64,000 nucleotides of DNA from JBGPHT01 sp041484525 (GTDB taxonomy: Bacteria; Acidobacteriota; Terriglobia; Bryobacterales; Bryobacteraceae). Below are positions 48,742 through 57,902 of this stretch, in pieces. Each line of letters begins with the position of its first letter. Position 1 is the stretch's first letter. Under the pieces are notes generated by a model. That model ran no database searches. It was not told the DNA's origin and worked only from the letters and a program-made list of their open reading frames with translations. The stretch is taken from contig JBGPHT010000006.1 of NCBI GenBank assembly GCA_041484525.1, positions 38,231-102,230 of the forward strand. The letters run 5' to 3'. The translations under genes and the position numbers were made by a program.

Positions 48742-49950
48742 TCAGCCCTTCACGAGGGTGCACTTCTTCAGGAAGTCCGGATCGAACTCGACCCCGATGC
48801 CGGGCGTCGAGGGGACCGCGATGGCGCCGTTCCTGATGTCGAAATTCGGCGTGTACCACGACTCCTTCTTCTGCGGCGCGCGCCACACGTACTCCATGTA
48901 GGGGCCGATGTTCGGCGTCGTGGCGGCGAAGTTCAGGATGTTGACCGAGGCCGGTCCGGTCTGCGTGTTGTGGGGGCAGATCCAGAGGTTGGCCTTGCGC
49001 GCCATACGGGCCACGCGCGCGGCGCGAATGAATCCGCCGCTGTAGTTCAGGTCGGGCTGCACGATGTCCAGGACGCGGTTATCGATCATCCACTGGAACA
49101 TCCAGAGACTCGAGTCCTGCTCGCCGAAGGCCACCTTCATGGTGAGCGCGTCCGCCACCTTCTTGGTCTCGCTCTTTTCTTCCCAGGGGCAGGGCTCTTC
49201 GAACCAGAGGTACTTCATCTCTTCCAGGCGCTTGCCGATCTCGATGCCCTTCGCGGCGTTGTAGGAGCCATTGGCGTCGGCCATCAGGGTGACTTTGCCC
49301 GCGAGTTTCTTGTGCGCCAGTTCGAGCAGCTTGCCGGTGCGGCCGGGATAGGCGTCGCGATTGTCGCTCATCCGTCCGCCGATTTTGAACTTCACCGCCT
49401 TGGCGCCGGTGGACTCAACGCCGCGCACGTAGATCTCGACTTCGTCCTCCGCGGTTTCGTCGCGGCCCGACCCGGAGAGATAGACGGGGATTTCCTTGCG
49501 AAGCGCGCCGCCCATCAGTTCCGTCACGGGCTTGTGCGCGGCCTTGCCCAGCAGGTCGAATAGGCTCTGCTCGACGTAGGCGACGGGGCACCACAAGGCC
49601 TGGCCGGCCAGTTTGTAGTTGGCGATGTAGACCTCGTCGACGAGGCTTTCGAGATCGCGCGCGTCCTTGCCGAGGAAGTGCGGGATGACGCGGCGGTGCA
49701 GGATGGAGACGAAATCCTCCATGTCCTTGGTTTGGATGACGCCTTCGACGCCGTCGGTGGAGCGCGTCCGGACGAAGAAGCGCGAGCCGGACTGGAGAAG
49801 CTCGATGGAAGCGATGCGGACCGGAGATTTCACAATACCCGAGAGGTTGAAAACAGGCTTCTGGAAATCTGCGACCACGATGTCGGCGTCGGCAGCGCGG
49901 GCGAGCAACGGGGCGGCAGCGGCGGCCTTGAGAAGGGTGCGGCGGTTCAT
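48742..49950 (-). CDS. Enolase-superfamily dehydratase/racemase with export signal
   Basis: 402 residues from ATG 49950; longer readings lack support. An N-terminal RR signal-like MNRRTLLKAAAAAPLLARA suggests export (Tat type). The superfamily barrel has KxK (AVKFKIGG), the metal ligands D, E and E/D in LMADANGSYN, WFEEPCPW and AFGEQDSS, and a histidine in CPHNTQTG. In this superfamily, these residues bind Mg and abstract the alpha-proton of a sugar acid or similar; the specific reaction is not identified. The exported, single-gene context is unusual for the family. The upstream 49951-50101 has no gene. Confidence 0.85.
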   Translation of the reverse strand: MNRRTLLKAAAAAPLLARAADADIVVADFQKPVFNLSGIVKSPVRIASIELLQSGSRFFVRTRSTDGVEGVIQTKDMEDFVSILHRRVIPHFLGKDARDLESLVDEVYIANYKLAGQALWCPVAYVEQSLFDLLGKAAHKPVTELMGGALRKEIPVYLSGSGRDETAEDEVEIYVRGVESTGAKAVKFKIGGRMSDNRDAYPGRTGKLLELAHKKLAGKVTLMADANGSYNAAKGIEIGKRLEEMKYLWFEEPCPWEEKSETKKVADALTMKVAFGEQDSSLWMFQWMIDNRVLDIVQPDLNYSGGFIRAARVARMARKANLWICPHNTQTGPASVNILNFAATTPNIGPYMEYVWRAPQKKESWYTPNFDIRNGAIAVPSTPGIGVEFDPDFLKKCTLVKG

Positions 49951-50101
49951 ACCGTCAAGGATACTGTGAAAGAACCCGGCATGCTCCACCCGGCCTTGTG
50001 CACCCTGCCGGGCAGGTATATACTCGTCTCCAAATTTGGGTATTGACATACTTGATGACACCAGATCCCGGCAAGGCGAGTTTCTGCAATAGGAGATTGG
50101 G

Positions 50102-50521
50102 ATGAAAGTCTGTCCGAAGTGCGAACGAAACATCTTTGACAACGAAGAGTTTTGCAGCACCTGTGGTGCGACCGTCGAAGTCGCTGCACAGGCCCCGGCT
50201 GAGAATCAGCGGAGCTATGGTATGTTTACGGGTTCTTGTATGGTGTACTTGATCTTGTGCTTGTCCGCGGCGCTTGGGTGCTTCCTGATGTTCCTTGCTG
50301 GCATACACCGCAACAGCGATGAGATGTCGTCTATTCTGCTGGTGACAACCTTTATCACGCCGATTTCGGGCTTCATCTTGTATGGGTTCTCGAAGCTCGC
50401 AGGCGATGCCGCAAACGACATTCGGATCACGGCTGAAAAGGCATCTGCCCAGGCTGAGAAGGCATTCGATCAAACCCGCTTGCTCGCCAGCATCGCCAAT
50501 GATCTCAGCACCCAGGAATGA
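50102..50521 (+). CDS. Zinc-ribbon membrane protein of unknown function
   Basis: 139 residues after AGGAGAT. N-terminal zinc ribbon CPKCERNIFDNEEFCSTCG (two CxxC pairs), then two membrane helices (about 45-67, MVYLILCLSAALGCFLMFL, and 78-97, LLVTTFITPISGFILYGF) and a C-terminal coiled coil of about 35 residues with Ala/Lys/Gln heptads (ITAEKASAQAEKAFDQTRLL). Resembles membrane-bound zinc-ribbon stress proteins only in design. It and the next gene are less G+C-rich than most of the window. Confidence 0.7.
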   Translation: MKVCPKCERNIFDNEEFCSTCGATVEVAAQAPAENQRSYGMFTGSCMVYLILCLSAALGCFLMFLAGIHRNSDEMSSILLVTTFITPISGFILYGFSKLAGDAANDIRITAEKASAQAEKAFDQTRLLASIANDLSTQE

Positions 50522-50601
50522 CCGTGGAACAGGACGACGGCCGGTGTCATCAAATACGCCGCCCAAATTTGGCCCGGTACCGGGCGGAGATAGCGTGAGT
50601 T

Positions 50602-51114
50602 ATGACAAACCGGGAAGTAGTGATGTCGTTCTTTGCCTCTTACAAGAAGCACGACTCTGCCGGCATGGATAGTTGTCTCGACCCCGAGGTCGAATTCTGC
50701 GATCTGGCATTTCGCAAAATCACTGGCGCTGATGTGCGTGCCATGTGGCAGTGGTTCTGTGTGCCAACTGAATCGAGAACAGAACCGGTAAAAGTCCCGT
50801 CATTCGAAATCCTGGAAGCTGAGGGCGATTCGGTGCAAGCCCGATACGAGGTTGACTACACGCTGGAGCGCAAGCACAGGGTCAACTATGTCATCCGATC
50901 AGACTTCACGCTCTCGAATGGCAGGATTGTCCGGCAGGTTGATACGCCCACGATTTCGAATTTCCAGTTCGCCAAGAAGGCTCTCGGTTTTCCCAAGTGC
51001 ATATTGGGGCTCACTCCAATGTTCAAGCCACTCATTCGGCGCGAGATGGCCAGCAAGCTTGCCGCGTTCCGGAAAGACACCGAGCGCAAGGGCGCCTCGG
51101 CGAGCCGTCTGTAA
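50602..51114 (+). CDS. SnoaL/NTF2-like protein
   Basis: 170 residues with the cone-shaped SnoaL-like fold: NREVVMSFFASYKKHDSAGM DSCLDPEVEF at the start, FCVPTE and YEVDYTLERKHRVNYVIRSD F strands, and SNGRIVRQVD. Members are often polyketide cyclases, limonene epoxide hydrolases or small-molecule binders; this one has no visible catalytic Asp/His pair I could name, so binding is more likely. It follows the zinc-ribbon gene by 80 bases. Confidence 0.75.
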   Translation: MTNREVVMSFFASYKKHDSAGMDSCLDPEVEFCDLAFRKITGADVRAMWQWFCVPTESRTEPVKVPSFEILEAEGDSVQARYEVDYTLERKHRVNYVIRSDFTLSNGRIVRQVDTPTISNFQFAKKALGFPKCILGLTPMFKPLIRREMASKLAAFRKDTERKGASASRL

Positions 51115-51133
51115 GAGTTACCCTCCACAGTCC

Positions 51134-54100
51134 CTAGAACGAAAGCCTCATGCCGAACTGGATGTTGCGCGACGCCCGTGCACTGGTGGATCTGCCGAAG
51201 GTCGCCGTTGTGCTCAGGTTTGTAACCGGATCGGCAAGGTTGACCCGGTTGAACACGTTGAATGACTCCGCGCTGAAGCGCAGGTTGGCGCGGTCGCCAT
51301 GCAACTGCGGCATCTTGAAATTCTTGATCATCGACAGGTCCGTATTCGCGTAGCCCGGCCCGCGGTATGTGCCGCGGCCGAGATTGCCCTGTTGGCCGAA
51401 TACGGGAGCCGGGAAGTCGCTGACCTTGAAGATCCCGGTCATGTAGCTGGAACGGTCGAGGCCGCTCAAGTTGCCGAGATTAAGAGGCGCGTTCGGAACG
51501 TCGTTCGTGTTGCCGTCGCCGTTGTAGTCGCAACCGGTGTTGCCAACGATCTTCCCCGAGGCATCCCTGACAGCCTGGAAGGACGTCCCGCAAGTCACGC
51601 TGAGAGGGGCGCCGGTCTGCAGAATCGTGACCACGCCCACCTGCCAGGATCCGGCCGCGGCGCGGATAAACTTGTTCGCTCCGGGCAGCGTCGGGGTGTG
51701 GTAGGACAGGTTCATCGACAGCTTGCGCGCCACATCGAAATCCGCCGGACCGCGCCGGGTCTTCCAGTTCGAGATGTCAATCACGTTGCCGGAAGTGAAC
51801 CCGCTCATATAGTCGATGGCCTTGCCAAACGTAAACGCGGTCTCAAAGCTCAGCCCATGGCTGAAGCGTTTCTTCACCGAGGCATTTCCACCTTCATAAG
51901 AAGATGTGAACGGCGCCATGGCGTAGCCAATGCTGCCGAAGCTCGGATTGAGACGATTCAGGGTTCCGTCGAACAGGTCGCCGTTCACCCGGTTGACGTC
52001 GAACTTCGCGTACAGTTTGCGGCCAGCCGTGCCGACGTAGTTGGCTTCCACGGCCCAATCTCCGTTCTCGGTCAGGCTGTACTGGATGCCGAAAAAGAAG
52101 TTCATCGAGTAGGAATTGCGCATGCTCGGGTCGGCCCAAGTCACGCCGGCCGGACCGGACTTTAAGCCGTTGCGCGAATCCACACCGACAGTGATGTTAG
52201 CCGGGCGTGGGAACTGGTACGGATCGGTAGTGCTCTTGCCAAGGCCAAACAGCGGCAGGAACGGCGGGGTCGTCTTGTCGGCGGTCACGATCGCCCAGAT
52301 GGGCGGATTGAAGTGAGAGCCGCCATAGAGCTGCGACGCAGCCGGGTCATAGAAGATACCCGCGCCGCCGCGAACCGACATTCTGCCTTTCCGGCTGGGA
52401 TCCCAGGCGAAGCTGGCGCGCGGTCCGAAGTTATTGTAGTCGGGGTTCTTGTAGATGCGATCGACAAGAACGGTCTTGCCATCGGCGATGCGGCTGGTGA
52501 AGTCGTTGCCGCTTTGGAATTCGACGTTGGTTACGCCGGTCGGCTCCGCCACTTTTCCATAAGTATCCCAGCGCACGCCCAGCGTGACGCTCAGATTACT
52601 CTTGACCTTCCAGTTATCCTGGACAAACCACGCGGCCTGCTGCTGCCGCTCGGAGACGTACGGAGTATATGCCGCGCCGGTGATCGGGTTGAAGCCGATA
52701 TTGGTCTCCCGGTTCGGATCGTCGTTGGCGAAGTCAAAGAGGGCTTGCGTGCTGCTGAACGTGAATCCCGGGCGCTGATAGCCGCGGGTCGGATCGAAGT
52801 TGCTCTGCAGTTTGAAGAGGTCGAAACCCGCTTTGAAGCTGTGGCTGCCCTTGTTCCAGGAGAGCGAATCGCGCCACTCATAGTTGTTCTGGACAAACAG
52901 GGTTGGTCCGCCGTTTCCAAAACCGGCGAGGTTGGTGACGCTGACGGTGGGCACGTTGCATTCATTACAGGGCGCCCAGCCATAAGCGCGGACCACCGAG
53001 AATCCTCCTTCATTCAACAAAGTCGGGGAGAACGTGTGGGTCCAGTTGATGCTGCCGTTCTCAGTGTGCTGCCAGGTATAGCTGCGGAACGCCGCGCGAA
53101 CGGGGCCGCCGACGGTAGTCACAGCATTGCGGAACAGGCTGACGAACAGCCTGTCCTTGCTGGTGAGCGAGTGGTCGATGCGAGTGTTCCACTGCAAGCC
53201 GCTGCGGGGTGGGCTGATAGTGAAGTTGGCGTCGCCCACCAGGTTCATGTTGCACGGAAGATTCCCGAGCGGCGTAGGGATGGTGGACGCCGGTCCGCCC
53301 GCAAGATTGTTGCAGTTTACGGTTGGGCCCACGAGCGCGCCGACATTGCGGAAGTTCTGAGTCGGAGCCACTTCCGATGGGTACTTCTTCAGGAGGGAGG
53401 TGCTGATGTTGTTCGGCCGTAGAGTCGACAGAAGGCTCACGAATTCCGGCGTTTCGACAGTCTGCAGGCTGCTGTTGGCGGTGCCCGAGCGGAGTACGTC
53501 GATCGAGTAGAAGAAGAACGTCTTGTTCTTGATGATGGGCCCACCGATGCTGCCGGTCCACTCATTCCGCCGGAATACCGGCAGCGTAGCGGTAAACTCG
53601 TTGCGCGTCTGGAGACGGTTGCCCGTGTAGTAATAACTGGCGCTGCCGTGCAGGTTGTTGGATCCCGACTTGGTGATCGCAGTCACGTTAGCGCCAGCGC
53701 CGGAACCGTTTTCGGAGGAGAAATTATTGACCGACACGCGGAGCTCTTGAATCGACTCGGCGTTGGGCGTGATGTTGACTACGCCGCCGCGGACCATCGA
53801 GGTCACGTTGCTCGAATCGAGCGAGAACCGGTTCTGCTCGGCGCGGCCTCCGGCGTTCATGTTGACGCCGTACTCGGGGATGAACACGTCCACCAGCGAT
53901 TGCGCGTAAGCCTGCGTGCCGCCGGTGGGCAGACCGGTGACGCCGGGGGTCAGCACGACCAGCGAATAGAAGTTGCGACCGACCATCGGCAGGTCTTCAA
54001 TCTTCTGCTTCTCGATCACGCTCGAAACGCGGCCTTCCGAAGTCTCCACTAGCGGTGGACGGTCGGAGACGCTCACTACCGTGGTTTGCTGGCCGACTTC

Positions 54101-54421
54101 GAGGGTGATGTTCAAAGTCTTGGTTTCGCCGATCGTCACCGGGAATGCGGGCATCTCGGTAGTCTTGAAGCCGGCCGCCACCGCGGTCAGAGTGAAATTC
54201 GCCGACGGCAGCGACGGGAAGCGGTAATAGCCCGAGGCGGACGTAGTCATCGTGGACGAAATCCCCGTCTCGACATTCTTCAGCGTCAGTGTGACGTTCG
54301 GGATCACCGACTTGGACGAATCCATGACCGTGCCTTCCACGGCGCTGGAAAACTGCGCGGCCAGCGGTAGGCAGGACAAAAAGTAAGCGGTTACAAGAAT
54401 AGCCCGGAAGCGACGTGGCAT
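51134..54421 (-). CDS. TonB-dependent outer membrane receptor with N-terminal carboxypeptidase-regulatory domain
   Basis: 1095 residues. Signal peptide (MPRRFRAILVTAYFLSCLPL AA), CarboxypepD_reg-like beta-sandwich (AVEGTVMDSSKSVIPNVTLT LKN, SGYYRFPSLP; residues 27-110), a plug domain (SSVIEKQKIEDLPMVGRNFY, LTPGVTG; about 130-300) and a 22-strand barrel ending in an aromatic strand (IQFGMRLSF). No TonB box was seen with certainty. This is the Oar/OmpA-like class that is strongly expanded in 'Solibacter'; it may take up polysaccharide or siderophore-like ligands. A -35/-10 promoter and a LacI-type palindrome lie upstream, and ribosome-binding GAGGGGG precedes ATG 54421. Confidence 0.9.
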   Translation of the reverse strand: MPRRFRAILVTAYFLSCLPLAAQFSSAVEGTVMDSSKSVIPNVTLTLKNVETGISSTMTTSASGYYRFPSLPSANFTLTAVAAGFKTTEMPAFPVTIGETKTLNITLEVGQQTTVVSVSDRPPLVETSEGRVSSVIEKQKIEDLPMVGRNFYSLVVLTPGVTGLPTGGTQAYAQSLVDVFIPEYGVNMNAGGRAEQNRFSLDSSNVTSMVRGGVVNITPNAESIQELRVSVNNFSSENGSGAGANVTAITKSGSNNLHGSASYYYTGNRLQTRNEFTATLPVFRRNEWTGSIGGPIIKNKTFFFYSIDVLRSGTANSSLQTVETPEFVSLLSTLRPNNISTSLLKKYPSEVAPTQNFRNVGALVGPTVNCNNLAGGPASTIPTPLGNLPCNMNLVGDANFTISPPRSGLQWNTRIDHSLTSKDRLFVSLFRNAVTTVGGPVRAAFRSYTWQHTENGSINWTHTFSPTLLNEGGFSVVRAYGWAPCNECNVPTVSVTNLAGFGNGGPTLFVQNNYEWRDSLSWNKGSHSFKAGFDLFKLQSNFDPTRGYQRPGFTFSSTQALFDFANDDPNRETNIGFNPITGAAYTPYVSERQQQAAWFVQDNWKVKSNLSVTLGVRWDTYGKVAEPTGVTNVEFQSGNDFTSRIADGKTVLVDRIYKNPDYNNFGPRASFAWDPSRKGRMSVRGGAGIFYDPAASQLYGGSHFNPPIWAIVTADKTTPPFLPLFGLGKSTTDPYQFPRPANITVGVDSRNGLKSGPAGVTWADPSMRNSYSMNFFFGIQYSLTENGDWAVEANYVGTAGRKLYAKFDVNRVNGDLFDGTLNRLNPSFGSIGYAMAPFTSSYEGGNASVKKRFSHGLSFETAFTFGKAIDYMSGFTSGNVIDISNWKTRRGPADFDVARKLSMNLSYHTPTLPGANKFIRAAAGSWQVGVVTILQTGAPLSVTCGTSFQAVRDASGKIVGNTGCDYNGDGNTNDVPNAPLNLGNLSGLDRSSYMTGIFKVSDFPAPVFGQQGNLGRGTYRGPGYANTDLSMIKNFKMPQLHGDRANLRFSAESFNVFNRVNLADPVTNLSTTATFGRSTSARASRNIQFGMRLSF

Positions 54422-54454
54422 GTTTTCACCCCCTCAGAGTGAGTCCTCGGAGGA

Positions 54455-54483
54455 AGTATTTAATAGATTTCTATTAGAGTCAA
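54455..54483 (-). promoter_or_regulatory. Candidate promoter of the TonB-dependent receptor gene
   Basis: Minus strand: TTGACT (54478-54483), 17-base spacer, AATACT (54455-54460), in an A+T-rich stretch about 34 bases upstream of the receptor start. Confidence 0.55.
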
Positions 54484-54501
54484 AGGCTTTCTTGTAACAT
54501 C

Positions 54502-54515
54502 CGTAACCGTTTGCA
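54502..54515. promoter_or_regulatory. Candidate LacI/CcpA-type operator upstream of the receptor
   Basis: CGTAACCGTTTGCA is an imperfect palindrome around a central CG and matches the general LacI-family layout (GTAAnCGnTTnC), 19 bases upstream of the -35 box. A sugar-responsive regulator would fit a polysaccharide-uptake receptor. No LacI-family gene is in the window. Confidence 0.3.
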
Positions 54516-54525
54516 GTATGACCGC

Positions 54526-56265
54526 TTACATACGGGAAGAGCCCTGCTCGACGGTCACGATGCGGTTGATTGATCCCCCTCGAAAGCTCTCCGTTACGCC
54601 GTTCGGCCACCGGACCTCGATACGGTCGTAACTGGCCGCGTCCCCGACGCCGAAATGGACACGAGGGTCGTTTTGCGACAGAAAGCTGGCGCCATTCTGC
54701 ACCTGCCCGGATAGGCGCCGGCCTCCGACATACAGGCGGACTTGGGCGCCGATTGCGTCACGGTTGCTAGTGGTCCCGACGCAGTTCACCAGCAGCCAGT
54801 TTTTCGCCGGAGCGAAGTTTTTCAGCAGGCTCGGACGCGCGCCCAGATTGCTCACCACGATTTCGAGCGATCCGTCGTTGTCCAGGTCGCCCACGGCCGA
54901 GCCGCGCGACGACCACGGAGTGCCGATCGCGGCTCCGGAGGAATTGGAAATGTCCTGGAACCTTCCGCCGCCGATATTCCAATAGAGCAGGCGCGGCTGG
55001 CGGAAGCGGGTGTCCATCTGGGTGCGGTCGACCTCCGGATAGACGTGTCCATTCACCACGAAGAGTTCCTTCCTGCCGTCGTGGTCCACGTCCAGGAAAT
55101 TGATGCCCCAACCGAGGTACTGCGAATGCGTCGCCAGGCCCGACGTGTAAACCGTATCCACGAAATTGCCCTTGCCGTCGTTGTGGTAGAGGTTCGGGAC
55201 GTCGTCGCTGAAATTAGTCTTCGCGATGTCCGGGAAGCCGTCCTCGTCGTAGTCAGCGACGGCGACGCCCATGCCCGCCTGCTCGCGTCCGTCTTCATTC
55301 AACGCCACACCGGAAACGATGCCGGTCTCCTCGAACGTGCCGTTTTTCTTGTTGTGATAGAGCAGGCTGGGGGTCGAGTCGCACGCGACGTAGAGATCGG
55401 GATAGCCGTCGCCGTCGAAGTCCGACGCAGTAATCGTGAATCCGTAACAGCCGGCTCGTTTGGCAACGCCGCTGGGCTCGGAGACGTCGCGGAACTTGCC
55501 GTTCCCTTCGTTGTGAAAAAGATAGTGGCGGCCCGTCGGCAGGCCGCGCGGGCCGCACATCACCGGCAGGCCCTTCCATACACAGAATCCGCCGGCTCCC
55601 GGCTTGGGGACCTTGCTCTTATCGAAATCGATATAGCCGGTCACCGCGAGGTCGAGTTTGCCGTCGAGGTCGTAATCGAAGAATGTGCAGCCTGTATCCC
55701 AACGCACCGCCGCGCCCAGCAGACCGGCCTCCTTGGTCACGTCGCGAAATTTTCCGCCGCCTTCGTTGTGATAGAGGACGCTGTGGCCGTAGTAGGTCAC
55801 AAACAGGTCCTTGCGTCCATCGTTGTCGTAGTCGGCGGCGCAGGCGCCTTGTCCCCAGCCGGTCGCAGCCAACCCGGATATCTCGGTCACATCTTCAAAC
55901 TTCAACCCGCCCTTGTTGTGGTACAGGTGGCTCGGCGGCCCCGGCGTCTTGGCGTCGAAAGTGGTTCCGTTCACCAGAAAGACGTCCATCAGGCCGTCAT
56001 TGTCGTAATCGAAGATCGTTACGCCGTGGCCGGTGGCTTCGAGAATGTATTGCTTGTTGTCGGCGCTGCCGGAGACGTCGAGCGCGGTGAGTCCCGCCTC
56101 CGCGGCCACGTCGCGGAAATCCACGCGAATCGGGGGCAGGTCGGATCGAACCGTCTTAACCGCGCCGACCCGGACCCCGGGGGTTGCCATGCCCTGAAAC
56201 GCCTTGACCGCGGCGAGCGTGAGAGTCAGAGCGAGTGCTGCGAAGGCTAACTTAGTGCGCGCCAT
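54526..56265 (-). CDS. CRTAC1-family secreted protein (FG-GAP/VCBS repeats and ASPIC/UnbV domain)
   Basis: 579 residues from ATG 56265; a TTG three codons upstream was rejected. Signal peptide (MARTKLAFAALALTLTLAAV KAFQG). Five or six VCBS-type calcium-binding repeats (VTIFDYDNDGLMDVFLVNG, CAADYDNDGRKDLFVTYYG, FFDYDLDGKLDLAVTGYIDF, TASDFDGDGYPDLYVAC, VAVADYDEDGFPDIAKTNF, FLDVDHDGRKELFVVNG), each with a DxDxDG loop, then an ASPIC domain at the C-terminus (VQNGASFLSQNDPRVHFGVG). The extracellular family has no clear enzymatic role; it may bind carbohydrate. It overlaps the TPR gene by 14 bases. Confidence 0.88.
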   Translation of the reverse strand: MARTKLAFAALALTLTLAAVKAFQGMATPGVRVGAVKTVRSDLPPIRVDFRDVAAEAGLTALDVSGSADNKQYILEATGHGVTIFDYDNDGLMDVFLVNGTTFDAKTPGPPSHLYHNKGGLKFEDVTEISGLAATGWGQGACAADYDNDGRKDLFVTYYGHSVLYHNEGGGKFRDVTKEAGLLGAAVRWDTGCTFFDYDLDGKLDLAVTGYIDFDKSKVPKPGAGGFCVWKGLPVMCGPRGLPTGRHYLFHNEGNGKFRDVSEPSGVAKRAGCYGFTITASDFDGDGYPDLYVACDSTPSLLYHNKKNGTFEETGIVSGVALNEDGREQAGMGVAVADYDEDGFPDIAKTNFSDDVPNLYHNDGKGNFVDTVYTSGLATHSQYLGWGINFLDVDHDGRKELFVVNGHVYPEVDRTQMDTRFRQPRLLYWNIGGGRFQDISNSSGAAIGTPWSSRGSAVGDLDNDGSLEIVVSNLGARPSLLKNFAPAKNWLLVNCVGTTSNRDAIGAQVRLYVGGRRLSGQVQNGASFLSQNDPRVHFGVGDAASYDRIEVRWPNGVTESFRGGSINRIVTVEQGSSRM

Positions 56266-57709
56266 TTCGGACAATCCGCAACAGCCCTCCGCGGTGAGCC
56301 TGCTGCTCCGATGCCTCGGCTTTTGCCTGGCTCACCTTGGCGAACAGCTCATTGGCCCGCGGTGCGTCGCCTTTCTTACGGTATGCCTGGGCAAGCTGAT
56401 AGGTGGCGGAAACATCCTCGGGTTCGAGGCGGAGTGCGGCCTTCAACTCCAGTATCGCCTCATCCGCCTGGCCGCGCTGCAACAGAATCTTGCCCAGCAG
56501 AAAGTGGCTTCGAGGAATCGCCGGATTCAACTGGATGGACCGGTGCAACGCCTCGATAGCCTCCGCCTCGGCATCGGCGCCCGACTTGAGAAGCGCTTCG
56601 GCCAGGTGCCAGTCGACCAGGTAATTGTCGTCGCGGAGTTTCCGGCGCTGCCGCAGCAGATCGATCGCCTCCGGAATCCGGTTCAATTCCATCAGCGCGA
56701 TCGCCCGCGCCAGATGCGCTTCGGTCTCCTCCGGTTTCACTTCCGCAGCTCGGGCAAACTCCTTTTCCGCTTCCTCCATTCGTCCTAACAACGCCAGCAC
56801 GATGCCTCGATCCACACGCAGCCGGTAGGCTGCGGCGTTCACGCGCAGTCCGATATCGGCGATTTCCAGGCCCAAGTCGTAGTTCTCATGTTCGGCGCAC
56901 AGCGCGATCAGGTCGAGGTACGGAGTCTCGTCGCGCGGGTCCAACTGCGTCGCCGCGCGCAACGACTCGTACGCCTCCTTCGTTTTCCCCGCAGCTTCGT
57001 AGGCTTTGGCCAGCACGCTGTAGAGTTCGGTGGCGACGATTCCGCGGTCCACCAGATTCTTGCCGGCCTGGATCGCGGCCGGGTAATTCTTCGCGTTGAG
57101 ATACGCCAGGCTCAGATTGAAGCCCACGTTGTACGGCGCGGCGCCGCCTTCCGACAGCGTGAACTGGTGCGCCGCGGCCGCGTATCGTTCCAACTCGGCG
57201 AGAATCCGGCCGGCTTCAAAATGCAGGGCTGCGGGAGCGGCGTCTGGAAGTCGGGCGATGCGAGCCGCGGCGGCATCAACGTGGCCCAACGCGACTTCGA
57301 CCCGTGCCATCGCTACCAGTGCGGCGGGATCGTTCGGGGAAGCCTTCAACACGGTTTCCAGGTGTCCGCGGGCTTCGGCGTAGCGCCCCAGTTCCACCTC
57401 GTTGATGGCGAGGTTCTTGATCGCAGGGAGAAACTGCGGATTCAGCGCGAGCAATTTTTGGAACTGGAGGATCGCTTCTTCGCGCTTGCCCGCGGTGGAG
57501 AGCGCGATGCCGAGCAGGTTTCGCGCACGCAGATCATTGGGCGACTGAGATAAGAGGCGTTCCAAAAGAGGGATTGCGTCCGCGGCCTTGCCGTCGCGGA
57601 CCAATGCCATCGCCTGATCGGAGGGGATCGGAGAAACTTGGCCAAGTACCAGGGCGACTAGGACGGTCAACAGGAGAGCGAACTTTCCGAGGACGCTCCC
57701 TGCAATCAT
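56252..57709 (-). CDS. Secreted TPR-repeat protein
   Basis: 485 residues from ATG 57709 (earlier starts run into low-quality sequence). Signal peptide MIAGSVLGKFALLLTVLVAL VLG, then at least nine TPR units, e.g. DAIPLLERLLSQSPNDLRAR, EEAILQFQKLLALNPQFLPA, YAEARGHLETVLKASPNDPA, EEAEKEFARAAEVKPEETEA, EAIEALHRSIQLNPAIPRSH, DEAILELKAALRLEPEDVSA. TPR and CRTAC1 proteins are repeatedly co-encoded in Acidobacteria; they likely act together at the cell surface. No enzymatic motif was seen. Confidence 0.85.
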   Translation of the reverse strand: MIAGSVLGKFALLLTVLVALVLGQVSPIPSDQAMALVRDGKAADAIPLLERLLSQSPNDLRARNLLGIALSTAGKREEAILQFQKLLALNPQFLPAIKNLAINEVELGRYAEARGHLETVLKASPNDPAALVAMARVEVALGHVDAAAARIARLPDAAPAALHFEAGRILAELERYAAAAHQFTLSEGGAAPYNVGFNLSLAYLNAKNYPAAIQAGKNLVDRGIVATELYSVLAKAYEAAGKTKEAYESLRAATQLDPRDETPYLDLIALCAEHENYDLGLEIADIGLRVNAAAYRLRVDRGIVLALLGRMEEAEKEFARAAEVKPEETEAHLARAIALMELNRIPEAIDLLRQRRKLRDDNYLVDWHLAEALLKSGADAEAEAIEALHRSIQLNPAIPRSHFLLGKILLQRGQADEAILELKAALRLEPEDVSATYQLAQAYRKKGDAPRANELFAKVSQAKAEASEQQAHRGGLLRIVRNGAH

Positions 57710-57902
57710 GTGCCGGTTCCCCGCGTGTTTGCGTGCGATCTCTTTAACAGGCGCGAGAACCAGACACGCGACGGCCGGCCGCGGGTCGGACCGCAATGGA
57801 AGCGCACGCAACCAGCGAAGAATACTCCTACCCTCCAGGCAGTCGAACGCAGTATATGGCACCCGTCGCCCACGAAGCAAATGTAGCGGTCGCGTCCGTT
57901 GT

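Noticed and set aside
54742..56250. 502-codon frame opposite the CRTAC1 gene
   Set aside because: Shadow of the repeat-rich minus-strand gene; no start context or motif.
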